Shown here: positions 44,146 to 51,837 of the stretch, one piece after another
Layout of the letters: each line of letters starts with the position of its first letter
How positions within the stretch are numbered: the first letter of the stretch is position 1
Assembly (NCBI GenBank): GCA_964413055.1
Contig: CAYPRB010000004.1
Coordinates: 1 to 64,000, forward strand
DNA length: 64,000 nucleotides
Source: UBA3102 sp964413055
GTDB lineage: Bacteria; Bacillota; Desulfotomaculia; Desulfotomaculales; Pelotomaculaceae
Direction of reading: 5' to 3'
Made by a program: the position numbers and the translations under genes
The notes under the pieces: generated by a model
Database searches by the model: none
Seen by the model: the letters and a program-made list of their open reading frames with translations, nothing else
What the model was told of the DNA's origin: nothing

Positions 44146-44474
44146 ATGTAAGGACAAACTATGAGCACCATTAAGTCTTTTAAGGTTTTGAACCTCCCAC
44201 GAATAAATTCGCAGGATTCCTGGTTCATCAAGATACTCGCCACTACCGATGGTGTGCAACAAAAGGTACATTTCCTCCTGTACGTCCGCTGCCGGTAGCT
44301 GATGGAAGGAATAAACCGGGTTATAAATGCCGGCGCCGGTGTGCCGCTGCGCACGCCGCAGAAAACGGCAAACGAAACCACAGTGGCGCTGTTTTACGTC
44401 GGCAGCAGTTTCAGAGCAGTAATGGGGTGGCTTTACGCAGGGGTAAGCCTGTACAATCCGGCAGCACATGATAA

Positions 44475-44711
44475 ATTCAGGGGAGAGAAACGGATTATTT
44501 AGACCGCAGAGAAGGTTTTCCACATCATTACGAAAAGGAACTTGGCAAAGTTACCGTTGGGGACCAGGAATACACAGATGTCATAATTTATATTGCCAAC
44601 CCCAAACAAATTTGCAACAATATATTACCAGTCACAAAAAAATATGAATCAGAACTCAAAAAAGGCGGTGCAGAACTGCCCGAACATTACAAGTATGAAT
44701 TCTTAAAATAA
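44475..44711 (+). pseudogene. C-terminal remnant of a gamma-glutamylcyclotransferase-like (AIG2-type) protein
   Basis: The frame reads ETDYLDRREGFPHHYEKEL, then VTVGDQEYTDVIIYIANP and ELPEHYKYEFLK before TAA. The LDxxEGxPxxY pattern and the YI...LP..Y ending are those of the GGCT/AIG2 family. There is no start and an in-frame stop lies just upstream (44472-44474), so only the C-terminal half survives. Confidence 0.55.
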
Positions 44712-45061
44712 ATTAACCTTTGCGTTAAAGCCCGTAATAATAATAGCACTGGGCAGCAACCGGCAAATCTATACCATGACTATGGGCAGGACACAGAGTT
44801 CATCCGACGAAATCCAGAATTCTACCAGCTGATCAGGGAAATGACCATCTTCTTTGGTAATGATAATTCTGGTGTAACACCGGAAATGTTTCGAATAATG
44901 GTAAAGCTAACCGAAATGGCGGCCCGTGGAGCGCTTGACCTTGGACATATGATACCTAGGGGGTTGCTTGCTAAACTGGAGAGTGAATTTTTAAGAATTA
45001 AAACTAAAATTTTTTCAGTCCGGCAAAGGTAAAGAGGTAGTAAAGGTGTTTTATCCATAAG

Positions 45062-45095
45062 CCCCAAGCAAAAGCTTGGGGTAACTGTTTTTTAT
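45062..45095 (+). terminator. Rho-independent terminator
   Basis: CCCCAAGC (45062-45069), loop AAAA, GCTTGGGG (45074-45081), then TAACTGTTTTTTATTT. Confidence 0.8.
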
Positions 45096-45236
45096 TTAAT
45101 GAAATGCTTTACATGAGGTGCTGCCGATGTTCTTACGATATAGATTAAATATTATTATTGACATAAAATTTTTATTCAAATACCTTTATAAGTGAGATGG
45201 CGCCAACTCTCAGAATGCATAAAGGAGAGTGTTTGT

Positions 45237-46241
45237 TTGTATCATCGAAGATTTGCAGGATCACATTATGAGGCCGGTTTTAAATGGGGAAGGATGTTAT
45301 TAAAGTATGGCAAGAAACTAGATTTTTCTCCAACTTTTAACTTAACGGAAGAAAAATATGAATTTGCAACTCAGTGCTCAGGAAAATATAGAAAATATTT
45401 TCCTGAGATACTTGATGAAATTAAAGGAATTGCCGATGGTAACGAAATACCGGTAGAAATATTGCATGCTATTTTATTTTGCATGTACTGCTTTGAATTT
45501 GATAACAAATGTACATGTTTTGCTTTTAGCACTGATAAAGAAATTATCTTTGGAAGAAATAGCGACTTCTTGGTAAGCCTAGAAAAATTGTATATGAACT
45601 GCATTTATGATTTGATAGGGAGCAATTCTTTTAATGCAAACACTACCGCATATATACAGATGGAGGATGGTGTTAATGAACATGGTTTGGCAGTTGGTCT
45701 TACTTTTGTATACCCCAAAATCAGAAAACCGGGATTAAATGCCGGTATGCTGTTAAGATATATGCTGGAAAAAGGCAAAACTACTAAAGAAGTAATCGTA
45801 GCCTTCCATGGCTTACCCATAGCGTCTGCACAGACAATAACAATAGCTGATAAAATTGGAGATATTGCTGTTGTTGAGTGTAATCCTGAAAACATTGTGG
45901 TTATCAGGCCTGAGCAAGGAGAACAATTTGTTGCAACAGCTAATAATTTTAACTCTATCCAGATGCAATATTATCGTAATGGAGACATTGATGATTGGCG
46001 TTCTGATGAGCGATATCAAATAGCATATAACGCACTTAAAAATAATAAAGGTAACTATTCATTTGAGCTTGCCCAATCAATATTAGCAGGAAAATATGGA
46101 TTTATGTGTCAATATGATCGAAAAAATAATGCAGATACTGTTTGGTCGGTTATTTATGACTTGAAACGTAACCAATTATGGAGAGTAGAAGGTAACCCTT
46201 CAAGGAAAAAATTTAAAGAAGATACTCGATGGAAATTCTAG
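45237..46241 (+). CDS. C45/acyl-CoA:6-APA acyltransferase-like Ntn hydrolase
   Basis: A 334-aa protein of the C45 peptidase/choloylglycine-hydrolase-like superfamily, whose members mature by self-cleavage before a nucleophilic Cys. The likely nucleophile is the Cys of CTCFAFSTDKEIIFGRNSDF; the arginine and Asn-Ser-Asp of GRNSDF and the NEHGLAVGLTF segment are conserved. TTG 45237 has AAGGAGA 8 nt upstream and starts MYHRRFAGSHYEAGF; the open frame back to 45192 is rejected. AT-rich codon use sets it apart from the core genes. Natural substrate unknown, possibly an N-acyl amide. Confidence 0.78.
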   Translation: MYHRRFAGSHYEAGFKWGRMLLKYGKKLDFSPTFNLTEEKYEFATQCSGKYRKYFPEILDEIKGIADGNEIPVEILHAILFCMYCFEFDNKCTCFAFSTDKEIIFGRNSDFLVSLEKLYMNCIYDLIGSNSFNANTTAYIQMEDGVNEHGLAVGLTFVYPKIRKPGLNAGMLLRYMLEKGKTTKEVIVAFHGLPIASAQTITIADKIGDIAVVECNPENIVVIRPEQGEQFVATANNFNSIQMQYYRNGDIDDWRSDERYQIAYNALKNNKGNYSFELAQSILAGKYGFMCQYDRKNNADTVWSVIYDLKRNQLWRVEGNPSRKKFKEDTRWKF

Positions 46242-46280
46242 CTAAAAAGAAATTGTTATTAGAAAAATAGACATGAAACG

Positions 46281-46302
46281 CCTTATAAGAAAGCTTATAA
46301 GG
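46281..46302. repeat. Perfect inverted repeat upstream of the peroxiredoxin promoter
   Basis: CCTTATAAG (46281-46289) and CTTATAAGG (46294-46302) with a 4-nt spacer lie 10 bp before the -35 box. It resembles a PerR-type box (TTATAA half-sites) but with the wrong spacing, so it is listed as an operator candidate only. Confidence 0.55.
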
Positions 46303-46312
46303 TAGAATAATA

Positions 46313-46341
46313 TTGAAAAAATTGAGACAAGGTAATATAAT
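46313..46341 (+). promoter_or_regulatory. Sigma-A promoter of the Sec-peroxiredoxin gene
   Basis: TTGAAA (46313-46318) and TATAAT (46336-46341) with a 17-bp spacer, 54 bp before the start codon. Confidence 0.8.
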
Positions 46342-46395
46342 AACAATAATTCTAAATTATTCTTTTTCGTTAAATATAAGGAGGGAGGTAATAAT

Positions 46396-46980
46396 ATGTT
46401 AGTAGGTAAACAGGCGCCTGGATTTACGGCAAGCGCATATCTTAAAGGTAAATTTACAAAAGTAAGTTTGGATGATTTTAAGGGGCAATGGGTAGTATTA
46501 TGTTTTTATCCTGGAGATTTCACATTTGTATGACCTACAGAAATATCACACATAGCTGTAGGCTATGATAAACTTAAAGAATTAAATGTAGAAGTTTTAT
46601 CAGTAAGTGTTGATAGTGTTCACAGTCACAAAATCTGGGATGAAACCGAATTGCAAAACATGGTTGATGGTGGAATTCCTTACCCTATGCTTTCAGATCA
46701 AACAGGGGAATTAGGAAAGAAATACGGGGTATACGATGAAGATGCAGGTGTAGATATAAGAGGAAGATTCATTATCGATCCCGATGGAAAGGTTCAGGCG
46801 GCGGAAGTATTAACACCTCCTGTGGGAAGAAATCCTGAAGAATTATTAAGACAAATAAAAGCTTATCAACATCATTTGAAGACGGGAGAGGTTATGCCAT
46901 CTGGATGGCAAGAAGGTAAAGATACTTTAAAACCTTCTTCAGAGTTAACAGGTAAAGTATGGAAAGTTTGGAAGCCATAA
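46396..46980 (+). CDS. Selenocysteine-containing peroxiredoxin (AhpC/Prx family)
   Basis: A 194-aa thiol peroxidase, reducing H2O2 and organic peroxides. It starts at ATG 46396 (GAGGGAGGT upstream) and has an in-frame TGA at 46531-46533 (codon 46) in FYPGDFTFV-U-PTEIS, exactly at the peroxidatic Cys of the FxxVCPTE motif. The frame is open on both sides, with SVDSVHSHKIW, PYPMLSDQTGELGKKYGVY and RGRFIIDPDG all in phase. The position of the AhpC resolving Cys (VCPAxW) reads VMPSGW, so the usual second Cys is missing. A hairpin follows the UGA directly. Reading TGA as a stop would hide the N-terminal half. Confidence 0.92.
46534..46562 (+). promoter_or_regulatory. Putative bacterial SECIS in the peroxiredoxin gene
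   Basis: CCTACAG (46534-46540) starts immediately after the UGA and pairs perfectly with CTGTAGG (46556-46562). A 3-bp inner helix (TAT/ATA) closes a CACAC loop. The placement fits SelB-dependent recoding, though the apical loop lacks the frequent G. Confidence 0.65.
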
Positions 46981-47345
46981 AAATACAGCAGTACACTATA
47001 TTTTCATTATCTCTAAAATTATTCAGTAGATATTTAAAACTGGTTTGACCATGTTTAATATATATACCCTGGGATGCCAGAAAATCAACGCCTTTCGGAC
47101 TTACCGGAAGGCGATTTATTTTTTACCGCAGCCGGGCTGACCATGCTGGCTCACAGCGAAGTTACCCGCCTCGATTGGAAATAATTCTTATGCAACACTA
47201 ATACACAAAATTTACTTTTTGTATAACAACCAGTTGTCAACCTTCCCCGGTACAATAGATTTAAATAAAAATGGGGAGTGAAAATCTGAATGAAAGAACT
47301 GAACAGAGTCCTGAGGTTAAAAGATTTAGCTTTGGAGGTGAAAAA
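46981..47345. other. Intergenic region after the peroxiredoxin gene
   Basis: It holds a terminator (47089-47113) and no supported gene. A 36-codon frame at 47074-47184 has no ribosome-binding site and overlaps the terminator. The stretch just before 47346 is open in the frame of the next gene but its first good start is 47346. Confidence 0.5.
47089..47120 (+). terminator. Terminator
   Basis: CGCCTTTCGG (47089-47098) pairs with CCGGAAGGCG (47104-47113) with one mismatch, then ATTTATTTTTTA. Confidence 0.7.
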
Positions 47346-48323
47346 ATGCTAGAAGTTGAACTGAGAGACAACACCATACACATTGGGGAGCATTTTTCCG
47401 TTTCATTTCAAAGAACACTACGTATTCCGGATGATAACAAGACCTATCCACTTCCTCCCAGCCTTGGTGAGTTTCCGATATGTAAAGTTGAAGACTATAA
47501 AGACAGAGTTCCGGCAACTTGGAAAGAGCACGGTGGAGTTTTTATTCCAATGTATCAGAGAGAGGCTCTTTGGATGAATTTTGATGGGGCTGCTTGGCGA
47601 CCAAACGCTGTAAAGATAGCTATTGGTAAGATTAACGCAATCACAGGTGAATCGTGGAACCAAATACTAAATGGTAATAAGCAAGATTACATTGTATGTC
47701 CAGATCAACCATGGTTGGATGGTATAAATGCCGGTGAAGATTATATTAAACAATTTATAGCTATGCCTCTTGGGATGGGCTATACAGTTGAGGGCCAGGT
47801 TTCTGGAAAAGAGGAGTTTGGTGGGATGCAAATAATCGCCTTTGACCCCAAGCCCGGGAGATTTCCAGATAAACCATCAACAATTGAAACTCTTGAGTTA
47901 AGGAACTGTGTCTATTGCCTTTCTTCCGGTGCAGAAATGGGATTAGGTGCTGGCGGCAAAATGAAACAGGAGATTTACCCAGATGAATACGGCGTAGATA
48001 CTTGGGACCAAGACAATTACGGGCGGGTCTTTGTACACATTGTGAATAGTATGATGTACCGTGAAATTACTGGAATGGAACCACCACCAACACCGGTTAC
48101 TGCTAAAACATATACAAAATATGGTTTGCCGTGGTTTGATTTGTATAACGAAGGGAAAGGAAACATTTCTCCATCAGATATTTTTTATAAAATAAAATCT
48201 GTAAAAAATATAGACAAGGAAAAAGGCTTTTCGCCGCAACAGGATGACTCTTCGGTAGAGGTTACAGAAGCTCAGGTTAAGAAATTAGTTGCTCCTAATA
48301 GAATTAAGGATGGTAAGTGGTAA
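47346..48323 (+). CDS. Conserved hypothetical protein
   Basis: A 325-aa soluble protein. I recognise the pattern FPICKVEDYKDRVPATWKEHGGVFIPMYQREALWMNF and CPDQPWLDGINAG from a widely distributed family without assigned function, whose members are often mislabelled integral membrane protein; I see no membrane span here. ATG 47346 has GGAGGTG 5 nt upstream; the frame is open back to ATG 47271, which lacks a Shine-Dalgarno. Codon use is AT-rich like its upstream neighbours, which suggests acquisition together. Confidence 0.75.
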   Translation: MLEVELRDNTIHIGEHFSVSFQRTLRIPDDNKTYPLPPSLGEFPICKVEDYKDRVPATWKEHGGVFIPMYQREALWMNFDGAAWRPNAVKIAIGKINAITGESWNQILNGNKQDYIVCPDQPWLDGINAGEDYIKQFIAMPLGMGYTVEGQVSGKEEFGGMQIIAFDPKPGRFPDKPSTIETLELRNCVYCLSSGAEMGLGAGGKMKQEIYPDEYGVDTWDQDNYGRVFVHIVNSMMYREITGMEPPPTPVTAKTYTKYGLPWFDLYNEGKGNISPSDIFYKIKSVKNIDKEKGFSPQQDDSSVEVTEAQVKKLVAPNRIKDGKW

Positions 48324-48556
48324 GAAAAGTTCTGCCTGGTTTAAATTGAGCAACCGAACAAAGTTGAGGATTTATTCTTTCCCTTTTCAGTTAAATCTGT
48401 CTTAGCTGGAATCTTATACCGGATTATTGTCCATCTGCCCCCTACCATTCCATGCAGCCTTTTGCTTGTGAGTTTTCCTTTTTAAAAAATCACAATTGTG
48501 GCGTAGGCCAGTGAAGAAAAGAAGACAAAAATATTCAGGAAAGAAGGTGTGGACGA

Positions 48557-48730
48557 GTGAAATACAAGAAAAAACCTGGGGTTGGCGTGTTGAATAAAGA
48601 ACCGGAAAAAGAAAACCACGCTCTTAAAAATTTTGCTGCGACTGATGTTCAGGAGATTGAGGATCATGAAGATGATTTTATTTGTCCTGCCTGCTGTTGC
48701 GGGATACACATAGAATTACCGGAAGAATAA
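48557..48730 (+). CDS. 57-aa protein with CPACCCG motif
   Basis: GTG 48557 behind GAAGGTG starts a frame of 57 codons: a basic N terminus, an acidic middle (VQEIEDHEDDF) and a C-terminal CPACCCGIHIELPEE. The CPxCxC-GxxIELPEE ending resembles one half of a zinc-ribbon such as LysW, but only one Cys cluster is present. It is followed by a good terminator, which supports it being a real small gene. Function unknown; metal or Fe-S binding is a guess. Confidence 0.6.
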   Translation: MKYKKKPGVGVLNKEPEKENHALKNFAATDVQEIEDHEDDFICPACCCGIHIELPEE

Positions 48731-48785
48731 CCGGTATTACTTAATAATTTTTAATATCCATCTTTAAGACCTTCGGAGAAATATT

Positions 48786-48814
48786 ATCGCTTCAATTCTA
48801 GAAGCGATTTTTTT
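48786..48814 (+). terminator. Rho-independent terminator
   Basis: ATCGCTTC (48786-48793), 7-nt loop, GAAGCGAT (48801-48808), then a run of seven T including the last stem base. Confidence 0.85.
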
Positions 48815-48840
48815 GTCCTATGACAAATTGCTGTCATTTT

Positions 48841-49123
48841 CCATTGGTATAATAAAAACATTGCAAGTTAGGAACGAATTGGCTTTTGTATTTGTCCAAT
48901 CATGTTCCAACTTTAATCAAGTTAGTCTCCAGTGACTCCCGGGTAAAAAACAATCGAGCACAGTTTTTGTGGTTGATTTTGTAATTTAGTGCAGGTTATT
49001 GTATTTTTTCGGCGAAAGAAAAGTATGTATAAAAAAATGTTTAGATAGATTTTAGTAAAAAAGTTCTAGACCCTGGTGGAATATTTGCTTTCGTGCTCTC
49101 TAACTCCCGATAAAATTACGTGA
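48841..49123. other. Intergenic stretch with a promoter-like 18-mer
   Basis: 48841-48858 is CCATTGGTATAATAAAAA, identical to the -10 region of the ftsQ promoter (17154-17171), but no good -35 precedes it here. The rest is AT-rich, without a supported gene, and leads into IS21 debris. Confidence 0.4.
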
Positions 49124-49264
49124 TTTGGCCCTGACCCTACTATTGCCGATGCGATCATGGACAGGGTTATCCATAATTCCTATATTCTTGCCTTGGACTC
49201 CAAAAAGTCTATGAGAGAAGTGATGGCCAAGAAAAAGGTGGCAGCAATGACAAGTGCAGATTAG
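49124..49264 (+). pseudogene. IS21-family IstB C-terminal remnant
   Basis: The frame reads FGPDPTIADAIMDRVIHNSY then ILALDSKKSMREVMAKKK and ends at TAG 49264. This is the C terminus of the IS21 helper ATPase IstB (FGDPxIAxAIxDRLxHxS...SxR). An in-frame stop lies just upstream (49121-49123), and no other part of istB or istA remains. Confidence 0.75.
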
Positions 49265-49352
49265 AATTGCGTGAGGAAGCAATTCTGTATACAATCTAGA
49301 AAAGGCCGCCTTACGGAAAAACCTTAATTCTAATTCAGGTCAATTGACAAGG

Positions 49353-49420
49353 TGTCCGGATAATTCCGGTTTGCTGTCCGGATGCCTCCGGTTTCGCTGT
49401 CCGGATAAGCCGGAATATGC
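49353..49420. mobile_element. IS21-type end with three direct repeats
   Basis: TGTCCGGAT starts at 49353, 49375 and 49398, each followed by a short gap and CCGG, giving units of 22-23 bp. Multiple ~20-bp repeats starting with TGT are typical of IS21-family ends that bind IstA. The istB remnant lies 88 bp to the left. The opposite end is not seen. Confidence 0.6.
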
Positions 49421-49497
49421 AGGTAGTGGAAGCGAAAATGCTATGCAAATTAAAAGTAACCGTTTTGACGAATTGTTTTAGTAGGAGTGGGTTGATT

Positions 49498-49683
49498 GTG
49501 CAGCGGGAAATTGAAATCAAGTCGCGGGACCGGGCCAAACTGCACAACCCGTCTATGTATGTTTACCGGGAGGGACATGGCATGCGGGGCAGCAAGTTGG
49601 ATTATCGCTTTAGTAATGCGAAGGTCATTCTAATAGATATTTTTAATGGATTGGAGAAAGGCCATGCTGAAACCTTCCAGTGA
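49498..49683 (+). CDS. Hypothetical 61-aa protein, possibly a C-terminal fragment
   Basis: GTG 49498 with TAGGAG upstream opens a 61-codon frame (KSRDRAKLHNPSMYVYREGH, then RGSKLDYRFSNAKVILIDIF). It overlaps the PLD-domain gene start by 20 bp. The sequence looks like the C-terminal end of a larger conserved protein rather than a complete small one, and the IS21 end just upstream could have cut it. I do not recognise the family. Confidence 0.4.
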   Translation: MQREIEIKSRDRAKLHNPSMYVYREGHGMRGSKLDYRFSNAKVILIDIFNGLEKGHAETFQ

Positions 49684-50449
49684 TCGATTAAATTACGGCA
49701 ATTTACTCACCCTGCCACCGGAATTCCAGGCAGATTTTGCTTTGGGTACCACCTATAGTCTGGATTTGGAGGCGTTGATAGGTTTGCCTCTGGCTTTATT
49801 TTTATCTGAAGAAATGAACAAGAGCCTGTTAAATAATCCGATTGTGGCGCTGGAAGGTTTGCGCCGCAGTACGGAGCGGTTTGCCGTCTTGTGCGAAGGC
49901 GGCCAAATTAAAATGCCGCAAAATCAAAATGCGGCGTTTTCTCTTTTGGAGGATAGTGTTTTTGAAGTAGTGTTGCCGAACAATTGGTCTTTTCATCCAA
50001 AAACCTGGCTGATCCGTTACCAGGACGAGAGGAAACAGCCCCTCTACAGATTTTTGGTATTAAGCCGGAACCTGACCTTTGACAGGAGTTGGGACATGGC
50101 GGTATGTATGGAAGGAAGATTAGCTGAAGGAGCAGAGGATGAAGCAGCAGCAAAACAGAATATGCCGCTCATGGCTTTTGTAGAATATCTACGGGGGAGA
50201 GTTAAAAATCGCAAGAAACGGGATCAAATCTCAAGAATGCTGGAAGAACTAAAACAGGTTCGGTTCGAAACCAATGATCCTCATTATTCTGATTTCTCTT
50301 TTTATCCCTTGGGGATTCCGGGACATACAAAGCAGCCGGATGGGTTTTTTGATACCTACAAGGACCTGCTTATTATTTCTCCTTTTTTCAGCAAGGGCAT
50401 GGTAGAAAGATTTAAGAAGCTGGCCCTCTCCAATTCTACCCGCACGTAA
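49664..50449 (+). pseudogene. PLD-nuclease-like N-terminal part of a deleted helicase-type protein
   Basis: ATG 49664 with GGAGAAAG 7 nt upstream. 261 codons resemble the N-terminal phospholipase-D-like nuclease region of large defence-type helicases: FHPKTWLIRYQ supplies an HxK-type motif and FLVLSRNLTFDRSWD the following strand. The frame runs out at KLALSNSTRT, 23 bp before a segment that is clearly a helicase C terminus. The ATPase lobe (Walker A and DExx) is absent, so the locus has lost a large internal part. Confidence 0.65.
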
Positions 50450-50472
50450 AAATAAGCCGCAAAGAGCGCTAT

Positions 50473-51135
50473 ATGCGCATGCGTTCCAGTTATGCCGTCG
50501 GATTTTATGACACTAAAAGTGAAGGTAAAAGCGTTCAGCGGAAAGATAATATCCGGTTAAGTTTTAATTCCCCTTTCCGACCTTTTGTCCTGGCCACCAC
50601 TTCTATTGGACAGGAAGGGCTGGACTTTCATTACTATTGCCGCAATATTGTTCATTGGAATCTGCCAGGAAACCCCATTGATTTGGAGCAGCGGGAAGGG
50701 CGTATCAACCGCTATAAATGTCATGCTATCCGACAGAACATCGCCTATAAATATGGGAAAATGGTCTTCCAATCGGATATATGGCAGGAAATGTTTAACC
50801 AGGCCCAAAAACAAGAAAGCAACAGTGAGACCAGTGATCTGGTCCCTTTCTGGTGTTTGCCAGAGCAGGAAAATGAACCGCAGCCCTACAAAATTCAGCG
50901 TGTTGTTCCACTGTACCCCATGAGCAGAGACAGTGCCCGCTATGAGCGCCTGATTAAAATTCTTTCATTATACCGGTTAAGCCTTGGACAGGCTAGACAG
51001 GAAGAACTAATTGATTACCTTTTCGAGAGAGGATTTGAGGGGATGGGAGAGTTGTTTATGAACTTAAGTCCATACTTTAAGGAAGGACGAGATAAACCTG
51101 GAATTGTAAAAGAAAGCAAGGAGAATGAATCATGA
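50473..51135 (+). pseudogene. SF2 helicase C-terminal domain remnant
   Basis: Motifs V and VI of a superfamily 2 helicase are clear: FVLATTSIGQEGLDFHYYC and HWNLPGNPIDLEQREGRINRY. Motifs I-IV are missing. The open frame continues upstream without a start into the PLD gene in another phase, which points to deletion plus frameshift. The gene ends at TGA 51135 and overlaps the next start by 4 bp. The original protein probably belonged to a PLD/helicase restriction-like defence system. Confidence 0.7.
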
Positions 51136-51374
51136 AGGCTTATATTATAAAAATCGAACTTATACACTCGGATCCGCTTATCTGGAGACGGGTCATTATG
51201 CCCGCAGGTGCCACATTTAACCGGCTCAATGATGTAATTCAGACGGTTACAAACTTTCAAAGCGGCTACCCTGACGGAGATTATCATCTCTATGAGTTTG
51301 ACCTAAGGGAAGAAAATATCAGGGTAACCAACGATGAGGAAGCTTATCAACATCCTTTCTTTCTTACCCTTTAG
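51132..51374 (+). pseudogene. pRiA4b ORF-3-like protein, truncated
   Basis: 80 codons match the beginning of the plasmid pRiA4b ORF-3-like family (YIIKIELIHSDPLIWRRVIMPAGATFNRLNDVIQ, then YHLYEFDLRE). Family members are normally about 170-200 aa, and the sequence ends soon after HPFFLTL. It is coupled to the helicase remnant by ATGA. Truncated, with an IS605-like end 119 bp downstream. Confidence 0.65.
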
Positions 51375-51492
51375 CTTCGTCAACTAAAAGGTAAGATAAG
51401 GCAGGGTGCTGACAATGGCTTTCCAATTTTATGCTCCGTTTTTTTAGCTTCCGCACCTCCAGTGCTCTATTTTTATTTTGCCATAAACACCT

Positions 51493-51523
51493 CCCACGTG
51501 CTTTAGCCGTGGGAGGATGTCAG
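51493..51523 (+). mobile_element. IS200/IS605-type terminal hairpin remnant, copy 2
   Basis: CTCCCACG and CGTGGGAG form an 8-bp stem around TGCTTTAGC, followed by GATGTCAG. It differs from the copy at 43387-43417 at one base of 31 and is in the same orientation, 8.1 kb away. The stem is intact here and broken by the single change in copy 1. Confidence 0.65.
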
Positions 51524-51579
51524 CATGCTGTTTTGTTGGTCTTTTATCAGGAGAACATTTGTTTACCCACATAAATTAG

Positions 51580-51798
51580 CGAGGAACCAAAAAATATGAA
51601 GGCGGAGTAATCAATAGAATTTGTGATAAAGAGAGAACCGGACCTGTTACTTATTACGCCTACTATACCGTGGATGTAACCTTTGAAGAAAACGGCGGCA
51701 GCGAGGTTATAGATGACGTTACGGATCAAGTTGCCCACACACTGCTGGCGGAGCCCGAAGAGCCCACAAAAGAGGGATATATTTTTGGCGGCTGCTGA
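51580..51798 (+). pseudogene. InlB B-repeat (Flg_new) fragment
   Basis: The frame reads TGPVTYYAYYTVDVTFEENG, then GSEVIDDVTDQ and EPEEPTKEGYIFGGC before TGA. The VTFxxNGGS...PxxPTKEGYxFGGW pattern is that of the Listeria-Bacteroides (InlB B) repeat of surface proteins; the terminal Trp position is Cys followed by a stop. There is no start and an upstream stop is close (51577-51579). Confidence 0.7.
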
Positions 51799-51837
51799 GC
51801 TAAAGGGATAATCGTTTTAAAAAATATACTGGAAATT

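Larger units (their letters stand above)
44146..45236. other. Decayed region between the toxin and the Ntn hydrolase
   Basis: About 1.1 kb without an intact gene. It holds the gamma-glutamylcyclotransferase-like remnant (44475-44711) and a short open stretch near 44841-45032 whose frame extends upstream without a start (around YGQDTEFIRRNPEFYQLIREM) and looks like a cut-off C terminus I cannot assign. A terminator lies at 45062-45095. Frames at 44157-44502 on either strand resemble nothing I recognise. Confidence 0.5.
51375..51837. other. Intergenic right boundary of the island
   Basis: Contains the second IS605-like end (51493-51523) and an InlB-repeat remnant (51580-51798). Nothing intact is encoded. 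Confidence 0.5.

Noticed and set aside
44841..45032. 63-codon frame before the 45.06-kb terminator
   Set aside because: The frame extends upstream in phase with no start, so it looks like a cut-off C terminus; not assignable, described only within the intergenic entry.
46283..46300. PerR box
   Set aside because: The canonical PerR box has half-sites one base apart; here they are four bases apart, so only an unnamed inverted repeat is reported.
47074..47184. 36-codon frame ending HSEVTRLDWK
   Set aside because: No ribosome-binding site and it overlaps the terminator hairpin; at best a remnant.
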